In this document: in pieces, positions 56,861-64,000 of the stretch | How the letters are laid out: every line of letters starts with the position of its first letter | Numbering within the stretch: the stretch's first letter is position 1 | NCBI GenBank assembly: GCA_963841045.1 | Contig: CAWJBD010000006.1 | Location: forward strand, 75,636-139,635 | Length of the DNA: 64,000 nucleotides | Direction of reading: 5' to 3' | From: Aalborgiella sp963841045 | GTDB taxonomy: Bacteria; Pseudomonadota; Gammaproteobacteria; Burkholderiales; Burkholderiaceae_C | Translations under genes and position numbers: made by a program | The notes under the pieces: model-generated | What the model was told of the DNA's origin: nothing | The model's input: the letters and a program-made list of their open reading frames with translations, nothing else | Databases searched by the model: none

Positions 56861-57632
56861 CTATTTTTTGGCTTTGGTCAGTACCTTCTCTACCGCAACC
56901 TGGCTGTCTTCAAACGAAGCATCAAACAGCACATCAATCATTTCAGCCTCGCGCTGAGCCACGGTTTGTAGGAAGAAGTCGGTGCCATCTTTTTCTTTGC
57001 CCATGGCCGCAAAAGTATCGAAGCCTGATTCTAAAAAATGCTGCAATGCCGCCATGCCAGCCGCGTGTGCGGGGCCGCGCATGAGTTTGAGGGCCATGCG
57101 TAAACCTGGCATGCGGGTGAGTTGAATCAACTCTTGCCCTACTGCCAATGCGCTTTGCAGTTGCGCGTCGCGGTCTTTGCGCCGGCCCACGGTTAGCCAA
57201 GCGGTTTGGTAGCGTTCGATTTGCAATGTGTCCGTCTTGCTGGGTTTGGTTTTCATCCAGCATTTGGCCATGGCTTGGTCCAGCTCTTCGGTCAGGCAAT
57301 GCAACTGTGCCAATGCCACTGCGGTTTGCACCACTTGGTCGGGGAAAAGCCGCTCTAGCGCACCGGCAATGCGGGCGAATTGGGCATCGCGTTCGGAATA
57401 GTCTTTTTCGCTGTACAGCTCGTTCAAAAAGAACAGAGGTGGCGGGTTTGTACTGTTTGGTTTGCAACAGGTCGGCATAGCTGCCCATGAAACGGCGCGA
57501 CTGAAAGGCTTTGACCTCGCTGACCGCTTGCGCCAACGCAGTCGATGCAGTCGCTTTGTCACGCAGTGCTTCCACCTTCGCCACGCAGGCGCGAATGATG
57601 TCTTTGGCGTGAGTTGTTGTTTTAGCGTTCAT
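56861..57632 (-). CDS. FFLEELY-motif type hypothetical protein (one frameshift)
   Basis: About 257 residues when joined. The N-terminal frame (MNAKTTTHAKDIIRACVAKV) shifts near 57440 into PPPLFFLNELYSEKDYSERD, which contains an FFLNELYSEKD segment like the FFLEELY motif proteins named in databases. The remainder is helical (AQLHCLTEELDQAMAK; QTAWLTVGRRKDRDAQL). Function unknown. It is divergent from the AAA ATPase gene. Confidence 0.75.
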
Positions 57633-57683
57633 GCAAGCACTTTGTTTAAGCTAAACGCTAGTGTAGCGCCTGCCAGCCATTGC

Positions 57684-57709
57684 CTACCAGCATGGGCTAC
57701 CAGCATGGG
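57684..57709 (+). repeat. 13-bp tandem duplication
   Basis: CTACCAGCATGGG occurs twice in direct succession, followed by CTAC, in the short gap between the FFLEELY-type gene and the AAA ATPase gene. Confidence 0.7.
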
Positions 57710-57739
57710 CTACGTCAACCCTTGGCAACATCAACCGTT

Positions 57740-58951
57740 ATGATTGACTCTATGGACACATCCCTACTTTCTGCCCCCGCTTTCCAAGCCGCCCTGCTCG
57801 CTGCTGCGGGCGCCATTGCCTATTGGCTCAAAGACATTCCCGCTTTGCTGGTGTCTTGGGGCAAACGCTTTTTTATCTCCAGCATGACGGTGGATTCACG
57901 TGACAAATTTTTGTTTGGTGCGCTGGTCGAATACATGGACGAGCACCCTGCCCTGCGCCGCGTGAACCAGTTCACGGCGCGCACCGTCTTGTCCAACAGC
58001 ATCAACCAAAATTTAGAAGAAGATTTGCGCAACGGCAACCCGCCCAAGGCGTCTTTGTCACCCAGTGAAGGCTTGCACATCGTCAAAGTCAATGGCAAAT
58101 GGTTGTGGCTATTGCGCGAAGTGCAAGTGGGCACCAGTATTTTTGAAAAAGTCACGCTCTCGCATTGGGGGCGATCGCCCAAATTTTTAGAAAACTTTTT
58201 GCAAGTCGCCATCGACAGCCGCGTGGCGCGTGAATCCGATGCCCTGTCGGTTTACATCCCCAACCCCTTTCACGGTGGCGATTGGACACGCGCACGTTTG
58301 GGCAGCCGCCGCCCGCTGTCTTCTGTCATTCTCAAAGCTGGGCAAAGCGAACATTTGCTGGGCGATTTAAGCAGCTTTTTCAAATCACGTGAGCGCTATG
58401 CCGAGCTGGGCATTCCATGGCGGCGCGGCTATTTGTTGTATGGGCCACCGGGAACAGGCAAAACGTCGTTGGTGCAGGCGCTGGCTTCAGAACTTCGTTT
58501 GAATGTTTGCATGCTGAGTTTGGCTTCACCCGTGGTGTCCGACGACAAAGTCCACACGCTCCTAGCAGGCGTGCCACCGCGTTCGCTTTTGTTGATTGAA
58601 GACGTGGATGCTTTCTTTCGCCAGCGCGATGCGGCTTCTGCCAAAGTGGCGATTTCGTTCTCTGGTTTTTTGAATGCGCTGGACGGTGTCGCCACGCAAG
58701 AAGGCACCGTCCTCTTCATGACCACGAATCACCCAGAACTCTTAGACCCCGCCCTGATTCGCGCTGGCCGTATTGACGAAAAGGTGGAGCTGGGTTTGTG
58801 CACACCAGACCAACTGCAACGCCTGTACCTCAAATTCAACCCCAACCCAGAAGCCGCCCAAGCCTTCGCCACGCAACACGCCGACAAAGGCCTGTCAGCC
58901 GCGCAAGCGCAGGACATGTTGCTGCGGGAATTTGGTCGACAGCAAAGCTGA
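57740..58951 (+). CDS. BCS1-like AAA ATPase
   Basis: 403 residues from the ATG at 57740 (57752 is also possible). N-terminal hydrophobic segment (LLAAAGAIAYWLKDIPALLV), a BCS1-N-like middle, then the AAA core: GIPWRRGYLLYGPPGTGKTSL near residue 225 (Walker A), SLLLIEDVDAFFRQRD (Walker B), FLNALDGVATQEGTVLFMTTNHPE (sensor) and RAGRIDEKVELG (arginine fingers). Mitochondrial BCS1 translocates the folded Rieske protein; the role of bacterial homologues is unclear. Confidence 0.88.
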   Translation: MIDSMDTSLLSAPAFQAALLAAAGAIAYWLKDIPALLVSWGKRFFISSMTVDSRDKFLFGALVEYMDEHPALRRVNQFTARTVLSNSINQNLEEDLRNGNPPKASLSPSEGLHIVKVNGKWLWLLREVQVGTSIFEKVTLSHWGRSPKFLENFLQVAIDSRVARESDALSVYIPNPFHGGDWTRARLGSRRPLSSVILKAGQSEHLLGDLSSFFKSRERYAELGIPWRRGYLLYGPPGTGKTSLVQALASELRLNVCMLSLASPVVSDDKVHTLLAGVPPRSLLLIEDVDAFFRQRDAASAKVAISFSGFLNALDGVATQEGTVLFMTTNHPELLDPALIRAGRIDEKVELGLCTPDQLQRLYLKFNPNPEAAQAFATQHADKGLSAAQAQDMLLREFGRQQS

Positions 58952-58975
58952 ACCGCAGTAAATAATTAAATAACG

Positions 58976-59027
58976 AATGCTATATATTTAATAGCAAACT
59001 AGGCAATCAATACGCCGCCTAGAGGCC
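58976..59027 (-). repeat. palindromic repeat copy 12 (intergenic)
   Basis: ATGCTATATATTTAATAGCA, AGGCAATCAATACGCCGCC and TAGAGGCC. Between the convergent AAA ATPase and trhP genes. Confidence 0.92.
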
Positions 59028-59047
59028 AATTTGATGCTTAAATATCC

Positions 59048-60458
59048 CTAAGCACTGACCGCCAGCGAACGTGCAGGCGCTTCGGCCAGATAGCGCGCTA
59101 CAAACGCGCCTACCGTGTTTTCTGGCAACGGTATCCACACCGTGTGGCCACTGCCGGGGGCGACGTCGATGGCGAGGCCGGCTTTGTTTTCCATGCGTCC
59201 AGCGGCACGTCGATGTTGCCTTGGGGGTTGATGATTTCCAAGGTGTCACCCACGGCAAAGCGGTTTTTCACCGCGACTTCGGCGAGGCCACGTGCTTTGT
59301 CGTAGGACAGCACATCACCCACATAAATGCTGCGCCTGATTCGGAATAACCGCGCAGAGTTTTCGGGTTTCTTGTGTGGCGCTGGAAAAAACCGGATGTG
59401 TAGCCACGGTTCGCCAAGCCTTCGAGTTGACCGAGCAAAGCGGGCTTCAATTCACGCCCTGCCACCGCGTCGTCAATCGCTTGACGGTAACTTTGCACCG
59501 TGCGGCGCACATAGTATGGGCTTTTGGTACGGCCTTCGATTTTGAGCGAATCGACACCAATTTCAACCAAGCGGCGTACGTGCTCGATGGCACGCAGGTC
59601 TTTGGAATTCATCACGTAGGTGCCGTGCGTCGTCTTCTTCGACTGGCATGTAGCTGCCTTGGCGGTTCGCCTCTTCCATCATGAACACTTTGCCCAACAC
59701 ACCATCGGTGGCACCATTTGCTCTAGCGGTGCACCTCTATGGCCAGCGTTGTTGCAGCAAACACCATTGTTGCCTGGCCATTTTTTTCAAATCTTGCGGC
59801 GCGAACACATCGCCAGATGCATCCACAATGCCCTCTTGCGTTTTGTAGTCCCAACGGCAAGAGTTGGTGCAAGTACCTTGATTCGCGTCGCGGTGATTGA
59901 AATAGCCTGACAGCAAACAACGTCCTGAATAGGCGATGCACAGCGCACCATGGACAAACACTTCCAATTCGGTATCGGGGCAGTCTTGGCGAATTTGTTC
60001 CACTTGGTCGAGTGACAATTCGCGCGACAAAATCACGCGGCTGATGCCTACCGATTTCCAAAACTTCACCGCTGCCGCATTCACGGTATTGGCTTGCACC
60101 GAGAGGTGAATTTCCATCTCAGGCCAGGTTTCGCGCACCATCATGATGAGGCCGGGGTCGGACATGATCATCGCGTCTGGCTTGAGCGCAATCACCGGCG
60201 CCATGTTGGTCAGGTAGTTTTTGGTTTTGTTGCCGTGCGGGAAAATGTTGGACACCAAAAAGAATTTACCGCCCACACTGTGCGCGTGGTCAATGCCTTC
60301 TTTCAGCACCTCAATGTCGCCAAAATCATTGTTGCGCACGCGCAGTGAATAGCGTGGCTGGCCTCGCAGTAGACGGCGTTGGCACCAAAAGCAAAAGCGG
60401 TTTTCAGCATGGCCAAAGAGCCAGCGGGAGCGAGGAGTTCAGGAGATTTAAAAGTCAT
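59048..60458 (-). CDS. trhP: U32-family tRNA hydroxylation protein TrhP/YegQ (many frameshifts)
   Basis: About 470 residues can be pieced together from at least four frames. Start MTFKSPELLAPAGSLAMLKT at 60458, then RYSLRVRNNDFGDIEVLKEG, SVQANTVNAAAVKFWKS, FVHGALCIAYSGRCLLSGYF (catalytic/cluster cysteines of U32), TCTNSCRWDY, MNSKDLRAIEHVRRLVEIG and VDSLKIEGRTKSPYYVRRTV; the end is APARSLAVSA. This family makes 5-hydroxyuridine at the tRNA wobble position. The breaks near about 60340, 59740, 59620, 59325 and 59155 are single-base changes. Confidence 0.85.
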
Positions 60459-60468
60459 ACCCCGTATT

Positions 60469-61468
60469 TTAACGGGGCAAGTCAAAATACCATTTAGGGA
60501 ATGGAAGAAGACGGCGGCGGCAAAGACAGGGCATCCTGACGCGGTACAGCAGGCCGCCAACGCCCGCGATGGTGGCCAAACCGCACACTGCCCGCCTCTT
60601 CGCGCCAAACGGTACGCCACGGTCGCGCTTCAGCGCCTTCATCACCAAATGTCCCGAAGGTGCCGAGAAGCGCACGCGATGAGCGCCATGGCAAACGCTT
60701 GACCCGGCACAAAAGGGTGTAATGCCAGCCAGCAAAGCGCCAATCACACTGCCCACCGCCACGCCAATGACCCACTGTTCGTCAATTGAAGCTTTGGCTG
60801 ATGTTGGGCAAGGACGGCGGAAAGCGCAGCTTGCGCGATACCAAATGCTGCGTTAAGGTGGCCATTTGCACGGTCAACACCGAAAAAGAAAATCAAAAAT
60901 GCGCCTTTGTGGGTGTAATGTGGAAACTTCAGCAACAACAGTGCAGGCACATGGCTCATGCCGTACATCACACCATGTATGCCCCATTGCAGCTTGGCAT
61001 TGCGTCCAAAAACCCTTGGATCGTTCGCCAACACGCTGGCCACGGGAATGGCAAGGAACAGAGAAACTGGAAATCACACCGAAACAAATCAAATCGTTCA
61101 TACGCCACCAGCACGTACTGCAGCGGCAGTATCACAAAGAAAGCCAAGATCAAACTACGATGCGGTGGTCGCGGTGGCGAACGGAAAAACTGGAAGCAGA
61201 AGACACAAGCCAAGCACACGATCGCGACGCGCGCCGGAATCAAGCGAACCAAAACACAGCCACCATGAACCAACTGGTGTTCAGCACGCCTTCGGCATTA
61301 TGTAAATCGGCGCGATGGTGCAAGGCAGGGCACTTCACTGTCTTTTCGGTGATCAAGCCGCAGCGTCAGGAAAAATCCAATCAAGCTGGCGATCAGTAAG
61401 AAACCAAACACGGTCGACAAAGCGCCGACCTGCTGATTGGTAGTGAGGTTTTTTAGAGATTGGTACAT
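60469..61468 (-). CDS. cdsA: phosphatidate cytidylyltransferase-like protein (many frameshifts)
   Basis: Pieces in several frames: MYQSLKNLTTNQQVGALSTV at 61468, LPLQYVLVAYERFDLF, ASVLANDPR, GMSHVPALLLLKFPHYTHKG, VIGALLAGITPF, SGHLVMKALKRDRGVP and a C-terminal WYFDLPR. GHLVMKALKRDRGVP and the GG-L(D/Y)RVD region match CdsA-family enzymes that make CDP-diacylglycerol in the inner membrane. Adjacent plsC makes the substrate, phosphatidic acid. The number of breaks is too high for a functional gene if the sequence is right. Confidence 0.78.
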
Positions 61469-61471
61469 GAG

Positions 61472-62082
61472 CTATACCTCTCTCAGATGCATCACCGCTA
61501 GCCGCGCACGGGTCGCAAAAATGCCCTCGGTCTTCGCCATCCTCAACTTGCATGGGCGCCCCAAAGGTGACCGAGCACAGTACTGGCACCGGCACGTATT
61601 CGCCCTTGGGCATCACGCGCTGGATGTTGTTGATCCAAGTCGGAATCAGCACCACATTCGGGACTTTAGCGCCTTAACCAGATAAACCCCATTTGACTGG
61701 CAACGGGTCTTGCTGTTGGCCACGCATGCCTTCTGGAAAGATGATGATGGAGTCGCCACTGTCTAAAGCCTGCATCAGTGGCAGCAAGGGGCTTCGCTTC
61801 ACTGCGGTCACGCACCACATACACGCAGCGTCAATATTTTTGTCGCTAATCCATTGGCGCAGCGTCCGCTTCAATAGTCTTTGCAGCTGCCGCGCGCGTC
61901 ACGCTGCGCAATTCTTTGGGCAATGCCGCCCAAATCATCACCAAAGTCGGCATTGCTTTGGTGGTTGGCAAAGTAAATGCGTTGCTCCGCTTTAGGTGGG
62001 CAGCCATACCAACGCGCCTGTGAACCCGTCAATAAACGAATCAAACCCGAGCAACCATGGTGTTAACAATTTGAGCAAGCAT
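61472..62082 (-). CDS. plsC: 1-acylglycerol-3-phosphate acyltransferase-like protein (many frameshifts)
   Basis: Start MLAQIVNTMVAR at 62082. YFANHQSNADFGD holds the catalytic NHxS-x-x-D motif as NHQSNAD; later come AKRSPLLPLMQALDSGDSI, IIFPEGMRGQQQDPLPVK (the FPEGxR motif), VVLIPTWINNIQRVMPKGEY and PVLCSVTFGAPM. It acylates lysophosphatidate. The stop is 3 bp before the cdsA ATG, so the two form an operon. Several indels break the frame. Confidence 0.8.
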
Positions 62083-62105
62083 GGCGCGATAATACGTTAA
62101 TTCTG

Positions 62106-62786
62106 GTGTCAATTTGTACGCCATGTTTTGTCTACGTTATCCATACCCAAGCTCTCCGCTACACCTACCCCAACAGCAAAACCACACTGCCGTTATCCGC
62201 TGATGTGCGCGTGGCCAGGGTGGGCATCGTGTTGCGCGGACCATCGGGTTCGGGATCGATCTGGGCTTGCGCTGGTCGCTGGCTTGATGACAGCGCAAAG
62301 CGATCTGATTGGCGCGGGTTAACAATTGAATGCGCTGGCGCACGCCGCAGCAGCGATGTTGGCGTGCCAAGAGCAGATCGGATTTTTGCCACAGCGTTTG
62401 ACATTTAGCCAGGCTTGAGCGTGGTTAACAATCTGGCACTGCCCTACTTTGCCGCTGGTTTGCCATTGAATGTAACAGCGCAAATGCAAATAGCCACCAG
62501 CATCCGCGTAAGAATATCGGGTATTGCAGATTTGGACTTGCGCAAACCCAGTGAACTATCAGGTGGTCAAGCGCAGCGCGTGGCGTTGGCGCGGGCGGTG
62601 CTGTTAAACCCCAAAGCGTTGGCCGATGAACCCACCGCCAGTTTGTGATGAGGATAATGCCACGCGGCCTCTAACTTGTTGCAAGCAACTGCCAAAAGCG
62701 ACTCAACGCAACATTGCTCATCGCCACGCATGACGCGAGTGTATGACAAGGAGTTATGCTCAATATTGTCCGGTTTCAAAAAATAG
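62106..62786 (+). CDS. ABC transporter ATPase, LolD/MacB type (many frameshifts)
   Basis: Fragments in different frames: HTQALRYTYPNSKTTL, LRGPSGSGS (Walker A region, lysine lost by indels), LALVAGLMTAQS, IGFLPQRL (Q-loop), SVVNNLALPYFAAGLPLN, LSGGQAQRVALARAVLLNP (signature), LADEPTASL (Walker B) and IATHDA near the end (H-loop). The frame can be followed to a stop at 62786. It is divergent from plsC and 61 bp upstream of the permease start. Confidence 0.72.
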
Positions 62787-62796
62787 TGATGAAGTT

Positions 62797-62846
62797 GCCT
62801 CAATCCAGCGTATTCATTGCCTAAGGTGCTATTAAATGTATAGCAC
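62797..62846 (+). repeat. palindromic repeat copy 13 (intergenic)
   Basis: A diverged arm (CCAGCGTATTCATTGCC) and GTGCTAT-TAAATGT-ATAGCAC, with a compensated stem (outer C-G pair in place of A-T). Directly before the permease ATG at 62848. Confidence 0.85.
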
Positions 62847-62847
62847 T

Positions 62848-64000
62848 ATGCAAACCATCACACTGGCATTCAATCTGCTCAATGTATCTGGCGGCGAAGT
62901 TCAACATTTTGTTGTTGTCGCTTTGGGTTTGGCATCCATCACTTTGGTGCTCTTGGTCACTGTTAATTGGCAGTGCATTTGAACGTGATTTGCAAGCAGA
63001 TTGACGGCGGCGGTGGTGCCAGAAGCACTGACGGGATCCAGATCCTCGGCTGGAGGACTTCATCGATACGCTGGCGGCAACGTGCCACTGGCTGAAATCA
63101 AAGCCTTGCAAACAATGGATGGTGCTGATACTGATCCCCATCAGCGCGCGGGTGGCGTATCGAAGGCTTCGCCATTGTGGGTATGACGACAGCGACGCCG
63201 CCGACTACGATGCCACATTGGCACAAGGCCAGCTTTGGCAACATCCGGATATGCAAGCTGTGTTGGGTGCCGATGTCGCGAATACAAACCGGCATGAAAG
63301 TGGGCGATACATTCGTTGGCTCACACGGCTCGGCAAGAAGGCCATGCGCATGGCAACACCCCCTATACACTGTGAGTGGCGTGATGACGCCCTGCGCGGG
63401 CGCTGACCGTTCTATTTACGACGATCACCGAATCGGTTTGGCAAGTGCATGAAAAAGCCATTGAGGGCGATACACCACTGGATGCTGCCGATAAAAAGCC
63501 ATTGCAGATGAGCGCGAAATCACCTTGCACACTCATCAGTTACAACAGCCCCTTGGCGGCGGTCAGTTTTCCGCGAGCGCACCACCACCAGATGCAGCAG
63601 CAGCGCCTGCGGTTTAAACAGCGCCGCCTGCTTCCTCGATGGCGGCGGTAGAAATCACGCGCTGCGGCGTTTGTGGCTGTCGCGGCACTGGCAATCCAGC
63701 GTCTATCGCCGGAACGCTGCGCGTACGAGTTCACCGCGATGGATGTCGCGCCACTGAGCAAAAGCGCAGGGCTTCCGTCGGCAGAAGCCTTGCGTTTGCG
63801 CGCCGTGCTGGCTGCCATTCAGGGGTTGCGTCTGGCACCTGCGACATGGCAGCAGTGGTTATTGCAATACTGCTCTGCCCATCACAGGATGCATTTGCTG
63901 CAATCAATGGGGGCGATACCGCTTGGACGGTAGTGGCTGCTATTGCCGCCCCACGCCTGCTGCGGCCTGGTTATGCGTTGACGGCGCAGTAATGGTTAAG
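62848..64000 (+). CDS. FtsX-type ABC transporter permease (broken, may run past the right edge)
   Basis: Start MQTITLAFNLLNVSGGEVQH at 62848, then a hydrophobic segment ALGLASITLVLLVT. Further pieces in other frames: LAEIKALQTMDGA, MPHWHKASFGNIR or its shifted form LAQGQLWQHPDMQAVLGADV, KVGDTFVGSHG, YTVSG, WQVHEKAIEGDTPLDAADKK and ISYNSPLAAVSFPR. This order is that of ABC permeases that pair with LolD-like ATPases. The reading frame changes often and the C-terminal helices are not clearly readable before the edge. Confidence 0.55.

Noticed and set aside
57684..57709. 13-bp tandem repeat as a regulatory element
   Set aside because: Only two units in a short gap; a local replication slip or assembly artefact explains it equally well.
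60786..61399. Plus-strand frames of 115-177 codons opposite cdsA
   Set aside because: Basic, Thr/Asn/His-rich shadow frames of cdsA; the minus strand gives conserved CdsA segments.

Overview
The window reads as a 64-kb piece of a betaproteobacterial chromosome, most likely order Burkholderiales and perhaps a Comamonadaceae-like lineage with a G+C content that looks modest by eye. The basis is the box (aerobic benzoyl-CoA) genes, the anthraniloyl-CoA monooxygenase/reductase cluster, hpnCDE, the trxB/ftsK/lolA/rarA neighbourhood and the style of the dispersed palindromic repeats. The left edge cuts boxB and the right edge cuts an ABC permease.

Layout. (1) 1-9052: box genes for aerobic CoA-dependent benzoate degradation (boxB, boxC, the regulator boxR, boxD, benzoate-CoA ligase, an alpha/beta hydrolase, a thioesterase) and glutaryl-CoA dehydrogenase. 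(2) 9084-16265: a tightly coupled marR-ech-acad-ligase-ridA operon facing a divergent two-domain 2-aminobenzoyl-CoA monooxygenase/reductase, i.e. a 2-aminobenzoate (anthranilate) route. (3) 16415-21197: a complete LIV-type ABC importer that shares a BoxR-like operator motif with the box genes and is therefore probably an aromatic-acid importer. (4) 21245-25030: hpnC, a membrane protein, hpnD and hpnE (squalene/hopanoid precursor synthesis). (5) 25110-33860: katG/oxyR, an SDR, RNase R, tRNA-Leu(CAG), an unrecognised 388-residue protein and a TlpA-like thioredoxin. (6) 34016-37649: a second LIV transporter without a binding protein. (7) 37745-44931: rarA, a 900-bp stretch without genes, lolA, ftsK, a Crp/Fnr regulator and trxB. 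(8) 45085-51964: rpmB-rpmG, Nudix, cysM, tRNA-Leu(CAA), DUF47/Pit, GNAT, rpsP-rimM-trmD and a small secreted protein. (9) 52095-58951: a MacA-like adaptor carrying two Spy/CpxP-like repeats with a MacB-type ATPase and permease, then two less characterised proteins and a BCS1-like AAA ATPase. (10) 59048-64000: trhP, cdsA, plsC and an ABC exporter, all broken by many frameshifts.

Two things stand out. First, a roughly 50-bp palindromic repeat (stem TTGCTAT-N6-ATAGCAA joined to a conserved arm with GCCGGCGTATTGATTGCC) is present in 13 copies. Seven are between genes and six lie in-frame inside genes (an acyl-CoA dehydrogenase, hpnC, hpnE, rarA, lolA, macA). Only two translation phases are used, and in lolA the repeat forms the end of the signal peptide with its cleavage site. 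This resembles the Rickettsia palindromic elements in behaviour. Second, TGCA-N6-TGC(A/T) sites at the boxC promoter, at the 5' end of boxR and before the LIV importer suggest one BoxR regulon.

At least 13 single-base frameshifts break otherwise well conserved genes before 59 kb, including essential ones (ftsK, lolA), and the density rises sharply from 59 kb to the right edge. Sequencing or assembly error is the likeliest cause, so coordinates of broken genes are given as full reconstructed spans.
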